Assembly: GCF_018294505.1 (NCBI RefSeq)
Contig: NC_057814.1
Coordinates: 297,707,072 to 297,771,071, forward strand
Length of the DNA: 64,000 bases
Origin: Triticum aestivum
Taxonomy: Eukaryota > Streptophyta > Magnoliopsida > Poales > Poaceae
Direction of reading: 5' to 3'
Shown: positions 21,556-31,407 of the stretch, piece after piece
Numbering within the stretch: position 1 is the first letter of the stretch
How the letters are laid out: each line of letters opens with the position of its first letter
The notes under the pieces: generated by a model
Told to the model about the DNA's origin: nothing
Seen by the model: the letters and a program-made list of their open reading frames with translations, nothing else
Database searches by the model: none
Made by a program: the position numbers and the translations under genes

Positions 21556-21571
21556 GTAGGGGGCACGCTTG

Positions 21572-23638
21572 CGCGAACCTGAAAGCGTGCGCAGCGCGTC
21601 ATCTTCATCGCCATGTTCATCTTTGACGACGCCATCGACCATGGCGCCTAAGAAGAAGAAGTCCGGCCCTTCGGCCCATCCGTCCACCTCGAAAGCTCTG
21701 CCGCCCGTGGCCTCTAGTGCCTCGGAGGATGCGGGGGTGAGCGAGGACGTGAACGCTGCTAGGGGCGTGGTTGGAGCATATGGCGCCATCACCGCTCCAC
21801 CTGCGGCCGACACGGGGGCTGAAGACGTCGAAGGAGGACATCATCAGCAATGCCTTCGCGGTCATGCTCCACAAGCTGCGGGCGAGGGGGTCACTTCGTC
21901 TGCACCCTCTCCCCCACCAACGAGCGCAGCCACGGCAACGGTGCTCGGTTCAGGGTGAACCATCGCCCTCAAGTCGCCCCCACCACGGGAGCGACCGCGG
22001 CCAACGTGCCTCCTCCCGGACGAGTCGACCAGACCGCTGCGCTCAACGGAGCTGCTGAACCACGAGCACCACCGCTGCAGGACCCCGCTGCCTAGGTGGT
22101 CATCCCACAGCTACGTGTACGCGACACCCCCGCCGTCGCCGCTGGTGGCACCATCAGAAGCCAGGCGACAGTGCGGTCGACGTCATTAACATCTATGCCA
22201 AGCACAACCACGGAGGCTATGGCTCGAGCTCAGTTGTTGCTGAGGTTTTCGCCAGCAGTCGAGCAGATGGATGAATGGCGTGCCACTATCCAGAGCCTGC
22301 TTAGTTTCACCAAGGCTGGGGGCTCATGGCAGGCTGGCCTGCCATGACCTTCCCAAGCGACAGCAACCGCCCGTACTGCTGGCCGAACTGAGGGGGAATT
22401 CCCCACCGTGTAGTCCACACCACGGCAGCCGACGCGGGCGCAGCTGAATCAAGACCCCGACGACGTCTCGATGGCCTCTTCCGACCCTCGAGCACGTCCA
22501 GGCCAACGTCGAGCCCCGGAGGATATGCGGCGGGGAGACGCGCGCGTCGTCATGGATCGGCGCCACGATGACTTCCGCCAGACCGACGGGTGCAGCAGTC
22601 TTAACATCGACGAGCATGCGCTCGGTGTTAGCGGGTGCCTACCTTTCGAGGTCGGTTTCCTTGCCTTTACCCGAGAGCTGCGGCAAGTCCGTTGGCCGTC
22701 CGTTCACACGTTCAAGCCAGAGATACCTGAGAAATACGATGGGAGGCTAAACCCGGCAGAGTTCCCGAGCATCTACACCATCGCTCTTCAGGCTGCCGGG
22801 GGAAGGGACGAAAAGGTGTTTGCCAACTACTTCCCTTTGGCCCTCAAGTCCAATGTGAGGTCTTGGCTGATGCACCTGCTGGAGAACTCCATTTCTTCAT
22901 GGGCAGATATGTGCCACGAGTTCATCGGTGCCTTCACCGATGGCCACCAAGAGCCCAGCGACCTGCAGCTTCTCCAGTAGAAGGAAGGAGAAACCCTCTG
23001 TAAGTATTTATAGAGATTCAGTAAAATTCATAGAAATATTCCAAATATCCATCGGGCAGCTGTTATAGCAGCCTTCCAGTCCAATGTGCGCAACCGTCGC
23101 ATTCGTTCTAAGATGAATGTGCGGTTGCCCAAGATTGTGAAGGAGCTATACACACTGGTGGATAAGTGTTCTCGAATGGAGGGAGGAAGGAAGTTGCCCG
23201 GAGAGTAGGATTGCATCAATGTTGATTCAGAGGATGAAAATGAATCAACCAGTCAGAGAAAGGGCAAGAAGCGCAATAAGAAGCCAAGAGATAAGGCAGT
23301 GATGACTGTAGAAGGTTCGGGCATGCCTAGTACCGGCAAGAAGGCCAAGGCTAGGGCCCCCGACAAGGAAGCTGCCGCATGCACTGCCTGCCGGGAAGCC
23401 GCTGGCATGGAAAAAGTTGGGAAAGGTGATGGGCCATACTACAAAATCCACCGGACCAAAGGCCACGACCTTCAGGAATGTTATCAGGTTGAGCAGCTTT
23501 TCATGAAACAGAGGGCAGAGTATGATAAGCGTGATAAGGAAAAAGATCAGAATGCTGCTGGCGGTAAGGGCCGAGGCGGTGAAGCAAATCGCCCCGGCAA
23601 ACCCTTTCAGAACCAAGGAAAACCCGCCAGGGGCTAAG
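21572..23638 (+). pseudogene. gag: E4 gag
   Basis: The first in-frame ATG of the conserved N-terminus is at 21641 (MAPKKKKSGPSAHPSTSK). The N-terminal third is frameshifted and low-complexity. The gag core (KVFANYFPLALKSNVRSWL and SISSWADMCHEF) spans about 22790-22980. Stops: TAG at 22978-22980 and 23011-23013, both Gln in E5; TAG at 23206-23208, Glu in E5; TAA near 23636. The zinc knuckle reads YKIHRTKGHDLQEC: the first Cys, present in E5, is Tyr here, so RNA binding would be lost even without the stops. A Lys-rich linker (GKKRNKKPRDK) precedes the knuckle. Confidence 0.85.
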
Positions 23639-24579
23639 AGAAGGAAATCTGTGATGATGTGAGTGATGAAGGGAATGAAGAGGAAACCAGTGAGCAGGAA
23701 TTTCAGAAGGCCACTGACCACATATGCATTGATGGAGATGCATATTTGCACACCTCTCATCGCCAACCCAAGCGATGGGCATGAGAGGCCAATGCTGTGG
23801 AACCAGCGCAAGAGGCCTGGAAGCCACTCAAGTGGTCCCGCACGCCCATCATCTTTGATGAGGAGGATCACCCTGGCCGCACCACAACGGTAGGGTGTTT
23901 GCCATTGTTGATCTCCCCAACAATTTGCAACCTCAAGGTCACAAAGATGTTAGTGGATGGCGGGGCCGGGTTGAATCTGATTTCCCCGGCAGTCATCAAC
24001 AAGCTTCAGATAGGAGAAGAAGAACTAGAGGTTACCGGCATGTTTCAAGGAGTCAATCCCGGCAGGAGCCATCCTAAGGGGAAGATTACATTGTAGGTGA
24101 TGTTTGGGGGAGAACTAAACTATCGGACTGAGGAGATTGTGTTTGATGTGGTTGATCTCCCCCTGCCGTACAATGGGATTCTGGGACGCCTAGACCTGGC
24201 TAAGTTCATGGCAGCATCCCACTATGCTTATAACACTTTGAAGATGCCTGGGCCACTGGGAGTCATCGCTATCCCATCATATGAGAAGGATGCAATTATC
24301 TGCGTGGACAAGATGTACCGGGATGCAGTCGCAGCAGAGGCTGCGGTAGCAGCGGCTCCCGCCAAGGAAAGCAAAGGAAAGAAGAGGGATTGTAGGACCT
24401 CCAGCAAGGAGTCCGGGAAGCGTGTTCCCTCCGAGTGCACGTCACCCGCTGACGACATGCCGGAGTGTTCCAACAGCAAGAGATCAAAGGTTACTGCACC
24501 CCAAGTAAAGAGGGTCTCGGCAGGGCTAGCTAGCGTTGATGGTACTTTCACTATCAGCGCCACCCTTGATGACAAATAG
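23639..24579 (+). pseudogene. E4 retropepsin-like protease
   Basis: The catalytic motif KMLVDGGAGLNLIS has Asp at 23956-23958. It is followed by GELNYRTEEIVFDVVD, LPLPYNGILGRLDLAKFMA and HYAYNTLKMPGP, the usual retropepsin C-terminus of this group. The frame is closed by TGA near 23785 (RWA-EAN), TAG at 24094-24096 (ITL-VMFGG) and TAG at 24577-24579 (DDK-ESAL). About 100 residues of Lys-, Ser- and Pro-rich linker separate it from RT. The active-site segment itself is undamaged. Confidence 0.82.
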
Positions 24580-26100
24580 GAAAGCGCGCTTGTTGCATCC
24601 CTGCAGGTGAATATCGATGTGTTTGCCTGGCGACCATCTGATATCCCCGGTGTTCCCAGGGAGGTAATTGAGCACCACCTTGCTGTCTTCCCACATGCCC
24701 GACCCGTCAAGCAGAAAGTCTGGAAGCAGGCCTTGGAGCGGCAGCAGTTCATTGCTGAGGAAATCAAGAAACTAGAGGCAGCTGGTTTGGTCAGAGGAGT
24801 ACTGCATCCTACGTGGTTAGCAAACCCAGTGGTGGTCCGGAAGGCGAATGGGAAATGGAGGCTATCATTGATTTCACAGATCTCAACAAAGCTTGCCCTA
24901 AGGACCCGTTCCCCTTGCCGCGCATCGACCAGATCATGGATTCCACTTCAGGTTGTGATTTTCTCTCCTTTCTGGATGCATACTCCGGGTATCACCAGAT
25001 ATTCATGTCCAAGGAAGATAAGGAGAAGAAATCATTCATCACTCCATGTGGTATGTACTGCTTTGTCCGCGTGCCTTTCGGATTAAAGAGTGTCGGGTCC
25101 ACTTTTGCAAGAGCAGTCCAAATTGGTTTTGAGGCACAGTTGCACAGAAATATAGAAGCCTATATGGATGACATCCTGGTCAAAACTAAGTATAAGACCA
25201 CCCTTATCCAGGATTTGGAGGAGACATTTGCTAATCTGCGCAAGATCAACTTGAAGCTTAATCCGGAGAAGTGTGTATTCGGTGTTCCCTCCGGCAAGCT
25301 ACTAGGATTCTTCGTGTCCCATCGGGGGGTCAAAGCCAACCCTGACAAGATCAAGGCCATTGAGCCAATCCAAGTACCAATGACACTTAAGGATGTAAGG
25401 CGCTTGACGGGATGCATTGCCGCGCTAAGCAGATTAATTTCCAAGTCTGCCGAGCGTGCCCTGCCGTTCTTTAAATTTTTGAAGAAAGCAGGGCCTATGA
25501 AGTGGACCCCAGAAGCATATGTAGCTCTGCAGGAATTGAAGGCATACATATCGTCTGTGCCTACCTTGGTTGCACCCAAACTCCAAGAGCCGTTATTGCT
25601 TTACTTTGTGACAACCAACCAAGTGGTCAGTGCGGCCTTGGTAGCACAGCGAGAGGTGGATGAGGCAGAAAGTGGCCAGGTCATGGCAGAGTCAGAAAAG
25701 GATCAGAACAACAATGAGCACGACAACGAGAGCAACCCAAAGGACGCGGCATGGAAGAAAGAGGTGCAGCGCCCGGTATACTTCGTCAGCTCCATGTTAC
25801 AAGGGGCTAGATCGAGGTACTCTGGCGTGCAAAAATTGATCTTTGGCCTCATCATGGCCTCAAGGAAACTGCGCCACTACTTCCAAGCCCATGAGATCAC
25901 GGTTGTCACTCGTTTCCCGTTGCAAAGGATACTTCAAAACCCTGAGGCCACCGGCAGAATAGTGGAGTGGGCTTTGGAGTTATCCATATTTGGTTTGAAG
26001 TTTGAGAGCACATCAACTATTCAGAGCAGGGCACTAGCAGAGTTTATTGCAGAATGGATGCCAACCCCTGATGAAGAAGTGACAGAAACAGCTCTCCCCG
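24580..26100 (+). pseudogene. E4 reverse transcriptase and Gypsy RNase H
   Basis: The RT N-terminus reads VNIDVFAWRPSDIPG, VKQKVWKQALERQQFIAEEI and KLEAAGLVRGVLHPTWLANP. A one-base loss near 24865 shifts the frame to DFTDLNKACPKDPFPLPRID. Then follow FLDAYSGYHQI, YCFVRVPFGLKSVGSTF, the active site YMDD at 25161-25172, and LNPEKCVFGVPSGKLLGF. The connection and Gypsy-type RNase H follow: KWTPEAYVALQELK, VYFVSSMLQGARSRYSGV and LRHYFQAHEITVVT. From 24866 to 26204 this is one long open frame. It would copy RNA to DNA. The catalytic residues are present, so this is the best-preserved enzyme in the window. Confidence 0.9.
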
Positions 26101-26467
26101 GCAAGGAATCACCCCAAGAATGGATTATGTATTTTGATGGTGTTTTTCCCTACAAGCTGCAGGGCCTGGTGTGCTTCCTGTTGCCCCCTCCGGGGAGCAC
26201 TTGAAGTACGTCATCCAAATGCACTTTGCCCGGGAAGAAGCAACCAACAATACAGCTGAGTATGAAGGGCTCCTTGTCGGGCTCAGGATTACAGCAGAAT
26301 TGGGAATTAAGAAGCTGATCATTCGAGGAGATTCACAGCTTGTGGTGAGACAAGTCAACAAGGATTATCAAAGCCCATTGATGGAAGCATACGTCGAGCA
26401 AGTGAGGAGACTGGAGGAGCACTTTGATGGGTTGCAAACAGAGCACGTACCCCGTGCGGAAAACAAC
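26101..26467 (+). pseudogene. E4 archaeal-type RNase H, interrupted by E3
   Basis: Starts EWIMYFDG with the first acidic residue at 26136-26138. A frameshift near 26150-26200 leads to VIQMHFAREEATNNTAEYEG, which carries the catalytic Glu. Then come KKLIIRGDSQLVVRQV, with the catalytic Asp, and EHFDGLQTEHVPRAEN. A second, archaeal-type RNase H after the Gypsy RNase H is a known mark of the Tat lineage. E3 is inserted exactly here. The remaining residues (SMADHLSKCVV) follow at 42133-42167, so the two sides rejoin in frame. Confidence 0.85.
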
Positions 26468-27361
26468 TGTCGGCGTTCTGGGAACGGGGGTGCCCAGACA
26501 TGCCTACCTGCAGCCCATGGCATGGCTCCACCAACGGCCCCGTATGACCCAGCTTCGGCAAAAACAACTCAAGACCCTCGCGAGGAGCCAAGCCTTGCGA
26601 GGCGGACGAAACCAAGACATCCCTGGGGGCGGCCTTGCTAGGCTGGCTCCCGAGGAGCGGAGATATCTATGCAGGGGGCACCTCACGAGGTTCATGTGAC
26701 GTGAGCCGTGACAAGCAAGGCCAGGCGGGCGCCAGCGGGCGCAGTGCACCAGTTTCCTCTTTTGTGCCAAAGATGCAAGTGCAGGCGAGGAGTCCCGAGG
26801 CGTCGGGCAAAGGTTTCCTTATTGGTGCAACGAGACCAAGACCAGCAGGACGGCAAGACGGGGGTCATCGCGGAGCCCACAGCAGCGTCACCACCAGAGC
26901 CTTTGGTAGGCGAAGACCACCTTTTGCCAGGAAAGCTTGTACTCATTGTCTCCCTTCAAAATTGGCCGTTGTGGTATCCCTTCCCGCCTACATTTGGGAA
27001 GAGGACCAGGGCCTCTATAAATAGGACTAGCCACCACCATAGGAGGCAACTCATCTTGGATTGGATCCATTCCATCCTCACACCCACCAGCTCATCGAGC
27101 TCAAGAACACCTCTCCTCCGGAGGCAGTTCACCTACTGTACTAGTTCATCCTCAGCCCTCGAGGCAATCCACCACCACACTGGAGTAGGGTATTACACCA
27201 CACGGTGGCCCGAACCAGTATAAACCTCTGTGTCTCGTGTTCTTTGGGTTCATCGAGCAAGGCCATGGAATCGTTGGGTAGGCAGGCTGGGGAGAAAGAG
27301 TCCTTTGTGCGCACCCCAGAATTCGAACCTCTCAACGGTTTGCGGAACCCAGAATCTGACA
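26468..27361 (+). repeat. E3 5' LTR (894 bp)
   Basis: Starts TGTCGGCGTTCTGGGAACGG and ends CAGAATCTGACA. The TATA box TATAAAT is at 27016-27022. Homologous to the E1 LTRs along most of its length. Confidence 0.92.
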
Positions 27362-27383
27362 TTTGGCGCGCCAGGTAGGGGTG
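27362..27383 (+). other. E3 primer-binding site
   Basis: TTTGGCGCGCCAGGTAGGGG, identical to the E1 site. Confidence 0.7.
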
Positions 27384-28289
27384 CGCCAAAGCTTTCTCCT
27401 CCATCGGTCGACCCGCCATCACCCCGTGGTTCCGATGTCCGATGATCCGGGGACCCATGCTGACCACTAGGCTGCCTGGCCCGCCCGGGCGCCACCGTCC
27501 GCTCAAGAAGACCTCAACTCCGCACTCCAGGTGGCCCGCGCACCGCCCGACACCCCCAGGCATGGGCGGCACGAACCGGCACCCTCCACCCTCGCGCCAT
27601 GGCGCACGCGCGCCGCCACACGATCCTCAAGCTACACTGCGGCAACGGCACCGCACACCCGACGGGAGTAGGCGAACATGCGGGCCGCGCTCATCGTGGC
27701 GCGGGAGCTACTACGATGCAGGCTGGCAGAGAGCAGCCGCGATGCGCAGCTGGAGCGCGTCGCCGACCTACCGGGCGCCGCCTGCAGTGGTACGCCGCCC
27801 TTATGCTCTTTGTCCATGCCTCAGGTTGTGGCAGAAGCGCGCGCGAGACCCCGGCGAGCTCGCGCGTCCCCTGGGGCGCTAGGGGGACCCGACAACACCA
27901 ACATGGACCCTGGCGCAACCTGTCCTGCCGCTACAGCGCCGTCACCACGAGAGGCAAGCGTTGGCGGTCCGCCTCGAGGACGCGCTGGAATGCCACCCAG
28001 CGGGCACCAGGGCCACGTGTCGCAGTTAGTGGCTCAAGGCGCCGGGCACCCAGGTGATGGCTCAGGCGGAGCGACCACGGACGCCTACGTGCCCCGCATG
28101 GTGAACTTGGAGTACATGCCGGTGGAAGGCCCCGACTCGTTCCCCTGGCCAGGATGGGTCGGCGGAACGCCCGAAGCGGGGGCCTTCCACGAGCCGCCCG
28201 GGGGCTTCACTGACCCCTTCAGCAACGACGACGGAGGGTACATCCAATATCTCAGGAGCAAGCTTACGCTAACCATGAGCTGCAGGTGA
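27384..28289 (+). pseudogene. E3 gag N-terminal remnant
   Basis: An ORF from 27678 to 28289 begins MRAALIVARELLRC, matching the E1 gag segment MEARAALLAANELLRY. It continues with Pro-, Gly- and Ala-rich sequence and NLEYMPVEGPDSFPWPGW. The Retrotrans_gag core, zinc knuckle, protease and all of pol are absent. Upstream, 27384-27677 is leader and frameshifted N-terminus. Whether the 200-codon ORF makes a protein is unknown. Confidence 0.55.
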
Positions 28290-29413
28290 ATCGAGCTGTG
28301 GTAGCAGTTGGAGACCCCAGGGCGGCGGCTCCGCCCCCAGCGGGAGTGGTGCTCTGGGGGCTGCGTGTGGGAGGCCCGGAGCCAGGCCCTCCCCTGCGCT
28401 GCACGGAGGTAGGTCCTCTGCCGGGGGAAGCGCCGGTGAGCCCATTCCCCCCGGCAGAGGGCCCGTGGTGGCCGAGGGCGCCGCTAGCGTCCTCCTTGCC
28501 CCTTGGTCTCGTCCTGGTTTCCGGACACCCCAATGGTGGTCAGGGGTGGCGCAGGGCGGGGCCTTCATCTGGCAATATGAAGCAAGGCTCGCGCCTGTGA
28601 AGGTCTCCACCCTTGACACTCTCACGTAATAATGAGTGGGGTTGTACACGCCCCGGAGTCTCCGGAGTGCCGCCCTCGGGCCTCGGGGGATCCCGCCCAT
28701 GTCCTAGTGGAAGCACCATGCTCCACGTTGGCCGTCGACACTGTCCCCCAATGACTATGCTCACAGCTAGAAAGCACTTAGCTCCGCGCTGGTCGGAAGA
28801 CAAGAAGACTAGCTAGGTGCCGGACACAACCATTTGCTTTCGTTCCTTTTTCTTGCAACTCGATTCGCTGCCCCTTCTTTGAGCTGAACTTGAAGCTTTA
28901 TTTTTCTTGACAAGCATGGGGGAGTCTTTTCTTGTTCGCGTTGATTTCCTGCGTTTTAGTTGCATGCTTTATTTCGAGACTCGCGCCTGCTCCCACTCTC
29001 CTTGCGAGCGCCTCGCGAGCAGGGGCTGGGCATGGTGTGCGCACATCGACCGTGCTCGGGCAAGCCTGAGTGGCGGCAGACCCCCCCCCCCCAAGACCAA
29101 GAGCATAATCGCCATAGGACCACCACACGCACACTCTGCCATAGTCTGGCGTTCGCCCCTCGCGAGGCCCTCTCGGGTGGACTAGCAGGCTCCTCAGGAA
29201 ATCTAGAACCTCACGAGCCCGTGGAGGGCTCCCCTCAGGAGGAAAGCACATCAGCAACCACAAAACTAGCTCAAGGCCTGCTTGGATCAACGTAAGTCAT
29301 AGCAGCGAGCCTGCTGGGCGGCTCGTGAGCTCGCAAAAGCACGCTTATAGCTTGGCCTAAAAACTAGAATGTTAATTTACATAGACGAGGGGCTCCCCCT
29401 CTAAAATGCTCTT
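28290..29413 (+). other. E3 internal non-coding stretch
   Basis: No domain seen. It carries GC-rich segments resembling E1's spacer, a run of ten C at about 29082-29091, and CGCGAGGCCCTC blocks. It is cut at 29413 by E2 and continues at 37948-37952 with the duplicated CTCTT. Confidence 0.5.
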
Positions 29414-29893
29414 TGTCGGTGTTAAAACCGGCGGATCTCGGGTAGGGGGTCCCGCACTGTGCGTCTAAGGTCGATGGTACAAGGAGGCAGGGGACACGAT
29501 GTTTACCCAGGTTCGGGCCCTCTCTATGGAGGTAATACCCTACTTCCTGCTTGATTGATCTTGATGGATATGAGAATTACAAGAGTTTATCTACCACGAG
29601 ATCGTAATGGCTAAACCCTAGAAGTCTAGCCTGTATGACTATGGTAATGAGTATCCCCTTTTCCGGACTAAGTCCTCCGGTTTATATAGACACCGGGAGG
29701 ATCTAGGGTTACACAAGGTCGGTTACAAAGAAAGGAATCTACATATTCGGTCGCCAAGCTTGCCTTCCACGCCAAGGAGAGTCCCATCCGGACACGGGCG
29801 CAGTCTTCGGTCTTCATGTCTTCATAGCCCATCAGTCTGGCCCATGGCTAATAGGCCAGACGCCCAAGGACCCCTTAGTCCAGGACTCCCTCA
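29414..29893 (-). repeat. E2 3' LTR (480 bp)
   Basis: On the plus strand starts TGTCGGTGTTAAAACCGG and ends GACTCCCTCA. The minus-strand TATA box TATATAAA lies at about 29681-29688. Confidence 0.92.
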
Positions 29894-30329
29894 GTAGCCC
29901 CTGAACCTGGCTTCAATGACGAGGAGTCCGGCGCGCAGATTTGTCTTCGGCATTGCAAGGCGGGTTCCCTTCTTTCCAGATACTTCCCAATGGTCTTCGA
30001 ACGATTGAGTTCGGCTCGGGAGCACGAGCAGCATACACTTCCACAGAGGGCATGATAATTTATAAGCACAATCCTCTGGCAACCCCCTTTTTTTACAACA
30101 TGACATTATGTCAGTCCGGTCATTATTTCGAACCGTTGTTTCGCCTGCGACCCCACGTTCCGAATGTGGTTGTCATTGACACGTCTTATCCAAGCAGAGA
30201 TCGTGTCCCCTTATTGAGGGATTCTTTTATCGACACGGACGTTGGTAACCAAACCGTCCTTAGGGTACAACTCCTTGGGAATAGGAAAATTTTAAGGCCC
30301 GGGAGGAGGCGTTCGATATTCTCGGCCTT

Positions 30330-30337
30330 TATAAAGG
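30330..30337 (+). promoter_or_regulatory. TATA box for the E2 antisense gene
   Basis: TATAAAGG lies 98 bp upstream of the ATG at 30435. A pyrimidine-rich leader (CCTTTCCTCTCCACGC) follows, as in plant Pol II promoters. It is independent of the LTR promoter, which points the other way. Confidence 0.6.
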
Positions 30338-30434
30338 GGGATAGACCCGCCTTTCCTCTCCACGCTTGCTTCTTCCTTGACTCTTACTACCTCGAGTTCC
30401 AACACCTAGGTTTCACCCTCCGTAAGCCTCAGTC

Positions 30435-31407
30435 ATGTCCAGATCCAGCCCTCAAGGCTGGTGGGTGGCTTCTTCTGTCACAGAGGAGGATATCGCAAAG
30501 CTTCGGGCGGCAAGATACCTGACCGCTGAAATCCTCCATCGGCTTCCCGCGGAGGGGCAGGTTATCCCTACCCCCAGATCCGGTGAGAGGGTCGTGTTCG
30601 TTTCCCACTTCCTCCAAGGATTAGGGTTCGCCTCAATCCCTTCGTCCGGGGGCTCATGTTCTATTACGGATTAGATTTTCACGATCTCGCCCCGAACTCT
30701 GTTCTTCTCATCTCGGTGTTTATCGTCACGTGTGAAGCCTTCCTTAGAACTCCTCCACACTTCGGCTTGTGGCTCAAGACCTTCAATGTGAAACCGCAAA
30801 TGATAGAGGGGGAGCAGGTGGAGTGCGGTGGCGCCTTAGTGAGCAAGCTTACTAGCGCTATCTAGCTAAAAGGATCTTTCAAAGAATCTTCCGACTTATG
30901 GCAGCAGGAGTGGTTCTATATCACCGAGCCCCGTGGTTCCAAGTGGGCAGCTGCGCCTGCGTTTCGATCCAGCCCCCCAATTCAGCTTGCATCGTGGATT
31001 AATAAGAGGTTGGACTGGGGATCAGTTGACGAGGTGCGGACTCTGCAAAGTCGCATATGAAGCCTCATTGAGAAGGATATCGATATTGTCAACGTTATTC
31101 AGGTAATGCTGGTCCGCCGGACCCTGCCGTGCCAGCGACGGCCTCTCCGCCTGTGGGAGTTTAACCCAGAAGGGCCACGGACTCTTCAGCACTTCTTCGG
31201 CACTACGCACGAAGGAATGTGGAAATTATTCTTCGGGAGATGAAAACAATGGCCGGACACCACCGAAGATACCGGCCTAGACTGTAACCATCCGGACACC
31301 CCGGTAATTACTCGTCCGCCGAACACCTCATAATCAGATATTCTGTGGTAAGACACTGAGCAAACCATCTTTTTCCAGGGCTGGATAAAGAAAGCGGAAC
31401 AGATTAG
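30435..31407 (+). pseudogene. E2 antisense gene, 5' half: PF04195-like domain, decayed
   Basis: Start ATG at 30435: MSRSSPQGWWVASSVTEED, then AKLRAARYLTAEILHRLPAEG. A frameshift near 30640 leads to MFYYGLDFHDLAPNSVLLIS, VTCEAFLRTPPHFGLWLKTF and VECGGALVSKL, the hallmark region of the Pfam family named putative gypsy type transposon (PF04195). TAG at 30863-30865 (SAI-LKG, Trp expected) and TGA at 31058-31060 and 31241-31243 interrupt EWFYITEPRGSKWAAAP, QLASWINKRLDWGS and LWEFNPEGPRTLQHFFGTT. The molecular role of this family is unknown. E3 carries a relative in its antisense slot. Confidence 0.75.

Noticed and set aside
23245..23871. 208-codon minus-strand frame in E4
   Set aside because: Exact antisense of gag knuckle and linker. 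The hydrophobic look comes from reversed Lys-rich codons.
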